Part shown: in pieces, positions 19,466-28,644 of the stretch
Layout of the letters: every line of letters begins with the position of its first letter
Numbering within the stretch: position 1 is the first letter of the stretch
Assembly (NCBI GenBank): GCA_001570385.1
Contig: BBYL01000030.1
Span: 1-64,000 of the forward strand
DNA: 64,000 bases
Direction: 5' to 3'
DNA from: Microtetraspora glauca
GTDB taxonomy: Bacteria > Actinomycetota > Actinomycetes > Streptosporangiales > Streptosporangiaceae
Made by a program: the position numbers and the translations under genes
The notes under the pieces: generated by a model
The model's input: the letters and a program-made list of their open reading frames with translations, nothing else
What the model was told of the DNA's origin: nothing
The model's database searches: none

Positions 19466-21802
19466 ATGGAGCTGCGGGACATGCTGGCCAAAAGCAACCC
19501 GGTGGAAAGACTCATCGATCATCTGGCCGCAACCCTGGAGGGCGCCCTCGCACTTCGGCGGCGGGTGGGAGACATCGCCGTTGTGGAGCAGGTAACCCAG
19601 GGCCAGTTCTGGACCGCGGTGTCCTTGGCCGCGCTCTGCCACGACGCCGGGAAGATCCCGGACGGCTTCCAGGCCATGCTCAGGGGAACCACCCAGTCGT
19701 GGGGCGAGCGGCACGAGGTCGTCTCCCTGGGCTTCCTTCCCTGTCTCATCGAGGATGAGCGGCTACTGACCTGGGTCGCTACCGGGGTGGCCACTCACCA
19801 TCGGTCGCTTGAAGGCGGACGCGGTCCAGTGATCAAGCTGTACGGCGGCGCTCCCGACGCGGAGTGGCGCGACCGCCTGCGACCCCTCCCTGACTCCGTC
19901 GCGGTCGAACTCATCGGCTGGCTGGCCCGTACGGCGAAACGGGCCGGGCTCCCGGCGGCCTCCCTCTCGCCGGAGGAACTCGACGTGGTCGGCGAGGCCC
20001 GGCGGATGTTCGACCTGCTGCTGGACAGGTGGGAGCTTCCGGCGCACCCCGACGAAGGTCTCGCGGCGGTTCTTCTGCAGGGTGCCGTCACGCTGGCGGA
20101 CCATGTCTCCTCCGCGCACGGCACTCTCCACACCCGCCAGCCCATCGGCATCCGGTTCCGAGCGCTGTTGGAAAAGGCGTTCACCGAGAAGGGGCAGAGC
20201 CTCCGCCCGCACCAGGCCGAGGCGGCGGAGACAGGTGGCCACCTCCTGCTCCGCGCCCCGACCGGCTCGGGAAAGACGGAGGCCGGACTCCTCTGGGCGG
20301 CGACGCAGGCGGCCGAGATCACCCGTCGTACGGGCGGCGTCCCGAGAGTCTTCTTCACCCTGCCTTATCTCGCGTCCATCAACGCCATGGCCGCACGACT
20401 CGGCGGGCTCCTGGAGGACGACACGCTGGTGGGGGTCATGCACTCACGGGCCGCGTCGTACCACCTGGCGAGGGCCATCTGCCCGGAAGACGGCGAGGAC
20501 GAGCACGCCGAGGCGGCGAAGAAGGCCGTGTCGCGGGCAGCGGCGACCCGGCTGTTCCGGGAGACCGTGCGGGTCGGCACCCCGTACCAGATCCTGCGTG
20601 GCGTGCTGGCGGGACCGGCTCATTCCGGAACACTGATCGACGCCGCGAACTCGGTGTTCGTCCTGGACGAGCTGCACGCCTACGATCCTCGGCGGCTCGG
20701 GTACATCCTCGCGAGCGCCCGGTTGTGGGAACGGCTCGGTGGGCGCCTCACCGTACTGTCGGCCACGCTTCCCGGCGTGCTGGCCCGGCTGTTCCGCGAT
20801 CTGCTCGATCAGGACGTCCGCCTGATCGAAGCCTCCGCCGTTGGCGCGCCGCTTCGGCATCGGCTCGGCCTTCGGGAGCGGCACCTGACCGATCCGGAGT
20901 CGGTCGAGGAGATCCGGAGCAGACTGGCGGCCGGCGATTCGGTGCTCGTCGTCGCCAACAACGTCGCGGACGCCCAGCGTCTGTTCGCCGAACTCGAACC
21001 GGAAGCCGACGCCGCCTTCCTGCTGCACTCGCGGTTCCGCCGAATGGACCGATCAGCTCTGGAGCAGGCCATCGCCGAGCGATTCGGCGTCGGCCGGGAC
21101 CGCCTGCCGGGACTGGTGGTGGCCACCCAGGTCGTCGAAGTGAGCCTGGATGTGGACTTCGACTGCCTGCTCACGTCGGCGGCGCCGTTGGAGGCTCTGT
21201 TACAGCGATTCGGCCGAGTCAACCGGATCGCCGCGCGACCACCCGCTGATGTCATCGTGCACGCGGCCGCCTTCGCTCCGCGGCGCAAGGGAGGCGAGGA
21301 GTTCGCCGACGGCGTCTATCCCAGGACTCCCGTCGAGACCGGCTGGCACATCCTCACCCGTCATGACGGGTGCGCGGTCGACGAGGCGGATGCCCGCCTC
21401 TGGCTCGACGAGGTGTACGACACCGTGTGGGGCCAGGAATGGCATGACGAGGTGCTGCGGCACCAGACGGAATTCACGGAGGCGTTCCTGGGCTTCGCCC
21501 ACCCCTTCGTCAGCCGGGACGAGCTCGCCGAGCGGTTCGACGAGTTGTTCGACGGCACGGAGGCGGTCCTGGACCGGGATCGCGACGCGTACGAGGCGGA
21601 TCTGGCGACCGGCCACAAGGCAGCGGGACGCCTGCTCGCCGAGCGGTACCTGATCCCGATGCCGCACTGGGCCGCTCCCCTCACCACCTGGGAGAAGCGG
21701 CTCGGCGTACGGATCATCGACGCGGAGTACGACGAGCGGCTGGGGCTGGGCGAGGTCCACGGGCGGGTGGCCCAGGTCTACCAGGCGGGTGAGGTGCTGT
21801 GA
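19466..21802 (+). CDS. cas3: Cas3 HD nuclease-helicase
   Basis: A 778-residue single-chain Cas3. The N-terminal HD nuclease shows LAALCHDAGKIPDGFQ (His59-Asp60), His83 and HH at 111-112. The SF2 helicase follows with Walker A APTGSGKTEAG near 262-272, the DELH box near 400-403, SATLP near 432 and motif VI QRFGRVNR near 580. It starts one base after the cas5 stop. It is recruited by Cascade bound to target DNA and degrades it. All key residues are present, so interference should be competent. Confidence 0.95.
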   Translation: MELRDMLAKSNPVERLIDHLAATLEGALALRRRVGDIAVVEQVTQGQFWTAVSLAALCHDAGKIPDGFQAMLRGTTQSWGERHEVVSLGFLPCLIEDERLLTWVATGVATHHRSLEGGRGPVIKLYGGAPDAEWRDRLRPLPDSVAVELIGWLARTAKRAGLPAASLSPEELDVVGEARRMFDLLLDRWELPAHPDEGLAAVLLQGAVTLADHVSSAHGTLHTRQPIGIRFRALLEKAFTEKGQSLRPHQAEAAETGGHLLLRAPTGSGKTEAGLLWAATQAAEITRRTGGVPRVFFTLPYLASINAMAARLGGLLEDDTLVGVMHSRAASYHLARAICPEDGEDEHAEAAKKAVSRAAATRLFRETVRVGTPYQILRGVLAGPAHSGTLIDAANSVFVLDELHAYDPRRLGYILASARLWERLGGRLTVLSATLPGVLARLFRDLLDQDVRLIEASAVGAPLRHRLGLRERHLTDPESVEEIRSRLAAGDSVLVVANNVADAQRLFAELEPEADAAFLLHSRFRRMDRSALEQAIAERFGVGRDRLPGLVVATQVVEVSLDVDFDCLLTSAAPLEALLQRFGRVNRIAARPPADVIVHAAAFAPRRKGGEEFADGVYPRTPVETGWHILTRHDGCAVDEADARLWLDEVYDTVWGQEWHDEVLRHQTEFTEAFLGFAHPFVSRDELAERFDELFDGTEAVLDRDRDAYEADLATGHKAAGRLLAERYLIPMPHWAAPLTTWEKRLGVRIIDAEYDERLGLGEVHGRVAQVYQAGEVL

Positions 21803-22296
21803 TCGGAGCCGAAGACGTGGGCGGGGTGCACATCAAATACCTCTACCACTGCCGTCGCCAGCTCTGGCTCTACGCACGCGGGGTTCGCCCCGAGCATCTC
21901 AACTCCGCGGTGCAGATGGGTGAGGCCGTCCACGAGACCTCCTACACCCGTAGTTCTCCGGTCGATCTCGGCGCCGCCAAGCTGGATCACCTCGACGGAG
22001 CTGCCTGGGTACACGAGGTCAAGTCGTCATCGAAGCCCAGCCAGGCCGACGAGGCACAGGCCATGCACTACTGCTATCGGCTGCATGCCGTCGGCATCGC
22101 CGCCCAAGGCGGGGTCCTGCACTACCCGAAGACCCGCCGGACGCGGCGCCTGCCCTACACCGCAGAGACGGCGAAACAGGCCGAGGCCGACATCGTGGAG
22201 GTGCTGGCCGTGGTCTCCGCGGTCTCCTCACCACCGCTTCTCGCCCGCTCGGCCTGCCGGGGATGCTCCTACATCGACTACTGCTGGAACGAGTAG
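21799..22296 (+). CDS. cas4: Cas4 Fe-S exonuclease
   Basis: A 165-residue protein starting at GTG 21799 and overlapping the cas3 stop (GTGA). One cysteine near residue 18 (YHCRRQLWLY) and a C-terminal cysteine cluster CRGCSYIDYC provide the four ligands of the iron-sulphur cluster. The RecB-like nuclease core shows WVHEVKSSSKP. Cas4 trims prespacers and selects the PAM end during adaptation. Its position directly before cas1 is normal for type I-B. Confidence 0.93.
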   Translation: MIGAEDVGGVHIKYLYHCRRQLWLYARGVRPEHLNSAVQMGEAVHETSYTRSSPVDLGAAKLDHLDGAAWVHEVKSSSKPSQADEAQAMHYCYRLHAVGIAAQGGVLHYPKTRRTRRLPYTAETAKQAEADIVEVLAVVSAVSSPPLLARSACRGCSYIDYCWNE

Positions 22297-23277
22297 ATGC
22301 CCACTGCCTCCCGTACGTACTGGCTCACCACTCCCTGCCGGATCCGGCGCAAGGACCAGTCCCTGCGAATCGAGCGGGTCGACGGCTCGCCCGTGCATAT
22401 CCCGATCACCGATGTCCGCGACATCGTCGCGTGCGAGCCGGTCGACATCAACACCGCCGTGATCAGCCTGCTCAACCAGTACCGCGTCAACGTTCACTTC
22501 CTCAGCCATTACGGCGACTACGCCGGCTCGCTGCTGACCTCCGAGAGCAGCACCTCCGGCCAGACCGTCATCGCCCAGGCCAAGCTGGCCGGCGACCCCG
22601 TGGCCTCCCTGGACGTCGCCCGGACGATCGTGGTGAGTGCGGCGGCGAATGTGCGCCGGGTGATCGATCGCAAGCTGCTCACCCGTCCGATGGCGGTATT
22701 GGAAACCTCCGTCGCCGCATCGTCGACCCGCGAGGAACTCATGGGTGCCGAAGGCACCTTCCGGCGCGCGGCGTGGGCGGTGCTGGACACCCGGCTTCCC
22801 GACTGGCTCCGGCTCGACGGCCGCAGCCGCCGCCCACCGCTCAACGCCGGGAACGCGTTCATCAGCTACGTCAACGGCATCGTCTACGCTCGGCTGCTGT
22901 CGGCGATCCGGCTCACTCCGCTGCACTCCGGGGTGGCCTTCCTGCACAGCACCATGGAACGCCAGCGGCACTCCCTTGTGCTCGACCTCTCCGAGGTGTT
23001 CAAGCCTCTCTTCGCCGAACGGCTGCTGCTCCGGCTCGCCGGGCGCGGCCAACTCAAACCGGTCCATTTCGATGTCGATGTCAACCAAGCGATGCTGAGT
23101 GAATCGGGTCGCAAGCTGGTAGTGCAGACCGTCCGTGACGAATTGGCGGTGACCATTCAACACCGCTCTCTCGGCCGGAACGTGGCATACGACGAGCTGC
23201 TGTATCTCGAAGCCCTCCAGCTCACTCGTACGTGCTTGGAAGGCACGCCGTACAAGCCGTTCAAAATCTGGTGGTGA
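22297..23277 (+). CDS. cas1: Cas1 integrase
   Basis: A 326-residue Cas1 that starts immediately after the cas4 stop. Catalytic residues are in place: Glu152 in ELMGAEGTFRRAAW, His217 in GVAFLHSTMERQ, and the acidic LDLSEVFKP motif near 229-237. It joins Cas2 to insert new spacers next to the leader. Being the only cas1 in the window, it probably serves both arrays and, indirectly, the type III-D effector. Confidence 0.96.
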   Translation: MPTASRTYWLTTPCRIRRKDQSLRIERVDGSPVHIPITDVRDIVACEPVDINTAVISLLNQYRVNVHFLSHYGDYAGSLLTSESSTSGQTVIAQAKLAGDPVASLDVARTIVVSAAANVRRVIDRKLLTRPMAVLETSVAASSTREELMGAEGTFRRAAWAVLDTRLPDWLRLDGRSRRPPLNAGNAFISYVNGIVYARLLSAIRLTPLHSGVAFLHSTMERQRHSLVLDLSEVFKPLFAERLLLRLAGRGQLKPVHFDVDVNQAMLSESGRKLVVQTVRDELAVTIQHRSLGRNVAYDELLYLEALQLTRTCLEGTPYKPFKIWW

Positions 23278-23283
23278 GGTCAC

Positions 23284-23547
23284 GTGTACGTCGTGGTCGT
23301 CTACGACACCCTGGCGAAGCGCAACGCCGCCATCCTGCGACTGTGCCGCCAGTATCTCCACCATGTGCAGCGAAGCGTGTTCGAGGGCGCGCTGAGCCCG
23401 GCACAGCTACGGCGGTTCCGCCACGCGGTCGAGGATGTGATCGACGCCGGATACGACAGCGTGCTCGTCTTCACGTTCCCGCCAGGAACGACTCCGGAAC
23501 GCCAGGAATGGGGCATCGCCCAGCCCGCTCCCAGCGATATTCTCTGA
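23284..23547 (+). CDS. cas2: Cas2
   Basis: An 87-residue protein from GTG 23284, six bases after cas1. The MYVVVVYDTL start with Asp8 and the RRFRHAVEDVI and SVLVFTF segments are typical of the Cas2 ferredoxin-like fold. It is the structural partner of Cas1 and the last gene of the operon, ending 130 bp before array 2. Confidence 0.95.
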   Translation: MYVVVVYDTLAKRNAAILRLCRQYLHHVQRSVFEGALSPAQLRRFRHAVEDVIDAGYDSVLVFTFPPGTTPERQEWGIAQPAPSDIL

Positions 23548-23564
23548 CCAGCACGACATTGTCG

Positions 23565-23677
23565 ATCATGGAATTTGCAGCAGACCTCGCGGGTTTCCTG
23601 CGCAACCGGAGGTTCACTGCAAACCACCGCTCGAACCGCACGGTAACCAGGCCATTGACCTGCGCCTTTACCGTGGG
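23565..23677 (+). promoter_or_regulatory. Leader of CRISPR array 2
   Basis: The stretch holds TTTGCAGCAGACCTC at 23574-23588 and GAGGTTCACTGCAAA at 23609-23623, which form an imperfect inverted repeat. It also holds TTGACCTGCGCCTTTACCGTGGG-like sequence (in two parts, TTGACCTGCG and CTTTACCGTGGG) directly before the first repeat. The same blocks, same order and similar spacing occur in leader 1 on the other strand. It should hold the promoter and integration signals. Confidence 0.85.
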
Positions 23678-24953
23678 GTCCTCATCGCCCCTACGAGGGG
23701 TCGCAACGGTGTGACACACCTGCAAGCGTTCGAGAGGACAAGTCCTCATCGCCCCTACGAGGGGTCGCAACTTCAGGGCGCCATTCTTGAGTGTCAGCTT
23801 GAGCTTTGTCCTCATCGCCCCTACGAGGGGTCGCAACCGGGAGCGGGAGCACTTGGCTTACGATACCCACCAGTCCTCATCGCCCCTACGAGGGGTCGCA
23901 ACGCCTGCCCCGCTTCCGTAGCTTCGTGCGTGAGTACAGTCCTCATCGCCCCTACGAGGGGTCGCAACTGGGGACCGGCGAGCAGGCGCACCCGCGCCCG
24001 CGCGTCCTCATCGCCCCTACGAGGGGTCGCAACAGGCTGAACGGCTCGCCACCCCACAACTGCACCTTGTCCTCATCGCCCCTACGAGGGGTCGCAACGC
24101 TGACGTACTACCGGCTCAACGGATAGGAGGTGAGTCCTCATCGCCCCTACGAGGGGTCGCAACCCGGATAAACCCACATGTCACCGATCCGGTACGCGGT
24201 CCTCATCGCCCCTACGAGGGGTCGCAACGCTCGGTCGGCTGGTGGGCCGCGTACGGCGTGGAGCGTCCTCATCGCCCCTACGAGGGGTCGCAACTTGGGG
24301 TGTGTGCCCTGTTGTGTGGCTAGCGCTAGTCCTCATCGCCCCTACGAGGGGTCGCAACCCGGGCTGCCGGCCGAGGGGGTCCGTCTCCCCCTTGTGTCCT
24401 CATCGCCCCTACGAGGGGTCGCAACCTGCCGCTCTGGTCTCCGAGCTGCCCGGCGTCCGCAGTGTCCTCATCGCCCCTACGAGGGGTCGCAACTGTCGTA
24501 GATGTCCTTGGCGTAGGCGGTGAAGGTCCGGTGTCCTCATCGTCCCTACGAGGGGTCGCAACCCGCGCCCCGTTCGAGTGCATCGGCCGGGTCCACCGTC
24601 CTCATCGCCCCTACGAGGGGTCGCAACGCGATTGTTCATAGCGCGGCTGATCAGGGCGGAAGTCCTCATCGCCCCTACGAGGGGTCGCAACAGGACGGCG
24701 GTCCGGCTCACGCGGCACGCTCCCGGTCCTCATCGCCCCTACGAGGGGTCGCAACTCCCACCAGGCGACGCCAGGCAGGCCGCCATACCTGTGTCCTCAT
24801 CGCCCCTACGAGGGGTCGCAACAGGACGGCGGTCCGGCTCACGCGGCACGCTCCCGGTCCTCATCGGCCCCTACGAGGGGTCGCAACTAGTGCTCGGACG
24901 GCTTTATGACGGCGGTGACGGTGGTCCTCATCGCCCCTACGAGGGGTGGCAAC
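23678..24953 (+). CRISPR. CRISPR array 2 (20 repeats, 19 spacers)
   Basis: Same 30-bp repeat as array 1 in the opposite orientation, beginning GTCCTCATCG and ending GGGGTCGCAAC. Starts: 23678, 23742, 23808, 23873, 23939, 24004, 24069, 24134, 24199, 24265, 24329, 24396, 24464, 24533, 24598, 24662, 24726, 24793, 24857 and 24924. Spacers are 34-39 bp. Old-end repeats are altered: 24533 has a C-to-T change in the stem, 24857 has an extra G (31 bp) and 24924 ends GTGGCAAC. The spacer at 24692-24725 recurs exactly at 24823-24856. The array ends against a broken phosphotransferase gene. Confidence 0.98.
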
Positions 24954-25302
24954 ATCGCTGCACACCGGGGAGCCCGGATGGCGGCTGCTCGACTTCGCCC
25001 GCGCGTTCAACGGCCCCGGCCTGCTCGACCTGGCCTCCTGGCCCGGCACTCTCGAAGCGGCCGATCCCGCACGGGTCGGCGGCTTGATCGACTCCTACAT
25101 AGCGGCCGGCGGCCATCGGGACGCTCAGGCGCGACGCGGCGGGCTGAGCGCCGAAGCTTGGGCCCTGGGCTGGCACCGCGTCTGGATCACCGAATGGTTC
25201 ATGGACCAGGCCGTGCACTGGATCGCCGACCCTGCCACCGACCCGGCCTACCTCAAGGCCGTCCGCCGCCACCTCGCAGACGCCGTACGTTTGCTCGACA
25301 CC
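24954..25302 (+). pseudogene. C-terminal remnant of an aminoglycoside-phosphotransferase-like gene
   Basis: Directly after the last repeat the frame reads SLHTGEPGWRLLDFARAFNG, which fits the region between the catalytic loop and the metal-binding DF-A/G motif of APH-type kinases. A helical C-terminal lobe follows (LLDLASWPGTLEAADPARVG and WITEWFMDQAVHWIADP). The N-terminal lobe and the catalytic HxD loop are missing, replaced by the CRISPR array. The frame has no stop before the next gene. Non-functional. Confidence 0.7.
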
Positions 25303-25961
25303 ATGAACCGGGCCGCCTGGCAGCAACACGCCCGCCAGCGCCAGGCCACCGAACCCCACGGACCGTTTCCACCGCCGCTGGAGATGCACTGGGGCCAGCA
25401 TCCCGGTGTCGGGCCGGGAGCGGAGATCCTCGGTGATCTCACCGGCCGCACGGTGATCGATCTCGGCTGCGGCCCCGGCCACCACACCGCTCACCTCGTC
25501 ACGCTTGGCGCCATCGTGACGGGCGTCGACATCGCCCAACGCGCAGATCGAACGGGCCCGCAATCGCTACGGTCATCTGGTCGGCATCAGCTTCACGTGG
25601 CCGACGCCATCGACTTCCTCGGCGAGGTGGGGTGCGACGTCTGCTACTCCGTCTTCGGCGCGGTGGGGTTCGCACCACCTGAGCGTCTGCTCCCGGCGAT
25701 CGCCGCAGCGCTCCGGCCGGGTGGGCTGCTCGCCTTCAGCGTCCCGCACCCGACCGCCGGGCTCGCTCGAACCAGCTCACCCTCCCTTTCGGCGACCGGG
25801 CGCCCATCCAGCGCTGGGAACCGCCCGCGTCCGCCTGGCCGCTCCTGTTGGCCGAAGCCGGACTCGACCTGGAAACCCAGCACCACCTCACCAATCCATT
25901 CGAAGGCCCGGCAACCCTGCTCATCGCCGCACGGAAACGTCCGCCAGGAGTTCCCCCATGA
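25303..25961 (+). pseudogene. Class I SAM-dependent methyltransferase, frameshifted
   Basis: Motif I is clear (TVIDLGCGPGHHTAHLV), followed by TGVDIA and later DAIDFLGEVGCDVCYSVFGA. Between these, the expected helix (AQIERARNRYGHLVGISFTW) reads in another frame, so there are two opposite single-base shifts near 25540 and 25600. A third change near 25745-25770 moves the C-terminus into a third frame, where LTLPFGDRAPIQRWEPPAS and LLIAARKRPPG run to a stop at 25961. That stop overlaps the next ATG by four bases, showing the ancestral operon structure. The substrate is unknown. Confidence 0.75.
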
Positions 25962-26627
25962 CCATCGCCTACCTGCTGATCGACATCGACGGCGTCCTCA
26001 TCCCCTTCCCCCGACAGCGCGGCAACGGCCCCGCCACCCACGTCCGACACCTCGTCATCCCGACCGGGTACGACGCCGCCAAGCCGGTCCCGATCTGGCT
26101 CAACCCGGCCCACGGCCCCATGCTCACGAACCTGTTCCAGGAAGTCCCTGTCACTCCGGTCTGGTGCACGAGCTGGCACGGCGACGCGAGCACCCTCATC
26201 GGCCCCAAACTCGGACTTCCCCCATTACCCCATGTCGAGCTCGGACGGCCGGCCATCACCACCAGCCACCCCAACGGCTACCTCTGGAAACGCGACCCCG
26301 TCACCCGATGGCTCCGCTCCAGCCGCCTGGATCGACGACGACTTCACTCCCACCGACCACGCCTGGGCCGCTCACCGTACCCAGTTCGGCACCCCAACGC
26401 TCCTCATCCAGCCCGACCCCATGACCGGTCTGGAACCGTCCCACCTTGACGCCGTACACACCTGGGCGCTGGAGATTGCCGACGGCTCGCTACCGGAACG
26501 AATCGAGCACGAGCAGACTGGGCCGAGCAAAGCCCGAGCCCGCTACCTTCCCAGCCCACCCGGCAGCACGTTGCCGATCTCCGCGACCGAGCGTTCCGTC
26601 GACGTGGCAGGCCATGAACGGCAATGA
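25958..26627 (+). pseudogene. HAD-like hydrolase gene, frameshifted
   Basis: From ATG 25958 the frame opens with AYLLIDIDGVLIPFPRQRG, the DxD motif of HAD-superfamily phosphatases, and continues through PVWCTSWHGDAS. Near 26315 the reading frame breaks. The expected C-terminal part (AAWIDDDFTPTDHAWA, TQFGTPTLLIQPD, GLEPSHLDAVHTWALEI) continues one frame over to a stop at 26627. The DD of WIDDD would be the second acidic motif. It is the third consecutive damaged gene of this strip. Confidence 0.75.
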
Positions 26628-26661
26628 CATCTCCTGAGGTGGAAACCGTCTACGAGCCGGT

Positions 26662-27465
26662 TTACGCAGGCTGTGCGAACGGTCCCGCTGCCAGATCGCA
26701 GGCACAGCAACGTTCGAAGCTGAACGGCTCCACCGCGGCTTGCTCCCAAATTCGCCTGGCGTTTCCATTAGATCCTGGATCGACTAACCGTACTATAACG
26801 AGCGCGACCACGGCTGCAGCCCCTGCCCGATACAGCGCCGAAGCAGCGCTTTGGACGTGTGCGCCGGAGACGAAAAGGTCGTCCAGCAATAGCACCCTCT
26901 CACCATCGATACGACAGGTGGTCTGGAATGCGCGGTCGTCGGACTCTCTAGCGGCAAGAAACGGTGCGCGTCCATAGACAGGCATCAGGATGGTCTTGTG
27001 AAGCTCTTGTAGGGCGGTGACCATTTCGACAACCCGCGCCATGGGGGCTGATTCCTGGGCCTGCCGTTCCAATCGCATGCTGGGGACCGTAGCCACCAGC
27101 GTGAAGCCGCCACCTGCCAGCCTGGCCAGACAGGAGCGGTGAACCTGATAGAAGCGAGCGACTGTGGCAGCCAAGAATATCGTTCGATCCACACTGCTCT
27201 GAGGAGATGGATCTCGGTATCGGGACACAATGTCGTATAGCTGATCTTCTTCCTTGACGCACAAGGAGATGGGGACCACATAATCGGTGTGGCGGTAAAG
27301 CCCCGCCGTGGTTCGACGGCAGCTCAAACAAATAGGATAGGGCTCGCCAGTGGTATAGCAGTCACTTGGCCCCGAGTGGCAGATCCGGCAGACTCCGGGG
27401 CGCGCTGCCGGAACATTCCGATACAGATGGGTGAACCGATCCGTTATCACTCGGGGGTCACCCAT
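26662..27465 (-). CDS. ComF-like phosphoribosyltransferase with N-terminal zinc ribbon
   Basis: A 267-residue protein. The N-terminus has a four-cysteine ribbon (CRICHSG and CLSCRR) as in ComF proteins. The PRTase core follows, with the PRPP-loop-like VLLLDDLFVSGAHVQSAASA near residues 195-214. The loop departs from the usual DD-x-x-TTG-x-T form (FVSGAH), so PRPP binding may be altered. The start codon lies just after the stop of the upstream DprA-like gene, so the two are co-transcribed and probably work together. ComF and DprA are natural-competence partners. Their pairing beside CRISPR arrays suggests a defence role, but this is inference. Confidence 0.75.
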   Translation of the reverse strand: MGDPRVITDRFTHLYRNVPAARPGVCRICHSGPSDCYTTGEPYPICLSCRRTTAGLYRHTDYVVPISLCVKEEDQLYDIVSRYRDPSPQSSVDRTIFLAATVARFYQVHRSCLARLAGGGFTLVATVPSMRLERQAQESAPMARVVEMVTALQELHKTILMPVYGRAPFLAARESDDRAFQTTCRIDGERVLLLDDLFVSGAHVQSAASALYRAGAAAVVALVIVRLVDPGSNGNARRIWEQAAVEPFSFERCCACDLAAGPFAQPA

Positions 27466-27467
27466 AG

Positions 27468-28403
27468 TCAGAATCTGGTTGGTTGACGAGTCACATCTAC
27501 TAGATTGACAGCCTCGATCAACAGATCGTCAATACCCTTAACGACAGTGATCCCTCCCCGGTACGCCAGACGGCGAACCCATAGCTGTTCCTGGTGAAGC
27601 GAATGGGGCACGAACACATGCTTGCCATGATTGAGCGCGATCTCGGCTTGCATAGCCGCTCCACTCCCCTCCTCCCCGTTCAGGATGAAGACGGCTGCAG
27701 CCAATCCGGTGGTCACGATGCGCGATAGCGAGATGGCCGCGGCGGTCGGCTCGGCCGTGGGCCAGAACCGCGAGACCAATACGCCTGCGCGGGCTATCTC
27801 CTTTGCCACAGTTGCGTTCGGTGGCGAATCCATCGGTGCTGTGATGCCGTGAGTCAAGGTCGCGATACTACGGCCGCCGACGGCGAGAACCGATCTATGG
27901 ATAGCGGATTCAATCTCTGACGAGATGCCGGCCACGACGGTGAAGCCCGCCTCGGCCACGGCACGGGCCGCATGACGGGCCCGATCAAGGACTTGCTTGC
28001 CTTCGCCGGCAACGGCAATCGATCGGCGATCGTCACTCATGAACTGCCCGCGCGTCCAGAGGAAGGGCGGGAAGTTGTAAGTGAACTCGAGGTTGCACGG
28101 ATACTCCTGCTCCAGGACAGTGACCAAGTGCACGTCTTGTGCTCGCATCTCAGTGATGAGCGCTTCAGCCCGTGCGAGGTCACCGGGCTGGATCCGGGAG
28201 ACGACAGCAGCGGCGTGAGTGAGCCCGTCCTCGTCCAGGCCGCTGAAGTCCCCCTCCATCAGGCGCAGAGCGCTGCGGCTGGCCTGGATGATGCGAGAAG
28301 TGTGATGCCAAGGCCCAGGGGTGGCCTTGGTAAGCGCCAATACTGCAGCCTGTTCCTTGGCGAATGACATGATCTTCACCAGCCCGACGTTCGGATCCGA
28401 CAT
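27468..28403 (-). CDS. DprA/SMF-like Rossmann-fold protein
   Basis: A 311-residue protein (start 28403; ATG 28370 is possible). After a helical N-terminus and PPFLWTRGQF it has a DprA-type Rossmann core: IAVAGEGKQVLDRARHAARA, then GFTVVAGISSEIESAIHRS and GGRSIATLTHGI, close to the DprA signature SGxAxGID-xxAH. It lacks the usual Arg-Gly-Ile-Asp wording (SSEIESAIH). The C-terminal part has AVFILNGEEGSGAAMQAEIA and GKHVFVPHSL, the second nucleotide-fold half. It is shorter than housekeeping DprA and lacks the C-terminal winged helix. It stands directly before the PRTase gene. Confidence 0.75.
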   Translation of the reverse strand: MSDPNVGLVKIMSFAKEQAAVLALTKATPGPWHHTSRIIQASRSALRLMEGDFSGLDEDGLTHAAAVVSRIQPGDLARAEALITEMRAQDVHLVTVLEQEYPCNLEFTYNFPPFLWTRGQFMSDDRRSIAVAGEGKQVLDRARHAARAVAEAGFTVVAGISSEIESAIHRSVLAVGGRSIATLTHGITAPMDSPPNATVAKEIARAGVLVSRFWPTAEPTAAAISLSRIVTTGLAAAVFILNGEEGSGAAMQAEIALNHGKHVFVPHSLHQEQLWVRRLAYRGGITVVKGIDDLLIEAVNLVDVTRQPTRF

Positions 28404-28644
28404 AGCCCGTAGACAGGGGGTAGAGACGAGCCTGCCGACAGAAGGTGATCAAATACTCGTTTTTGACGAATCGAGTCTGCCCCACAACGTTCTCGGCAGA
28501 AGCGCGTGGCGGCGTTCGCTTCCGCATCGAATAGGCCCTGCGGGGCGCGGTTTCGCCGTACGAGACCGAACGTCGTTGTGCCGCCGTGCCCGAGCTTCCA
28601 ATCCGGCCATCTGACACCCCCTCCCGCTGGCGAGCTCCACTCGT

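Noticed and set aside
22228-23364. 378-residue minus-strand frame opposite cas1
   Set aside because: Shadow of cas1, which has all catalytic residues.
24099-24133. Spacer containing TAGGAGGTGA, resembling a Shine-Dalgarno site behind a stop codon
   Set aside because: Probably derived from a gene junction in a phage, but a single 35-bp spacer cannot be assigned without a database search, so no claim is made.
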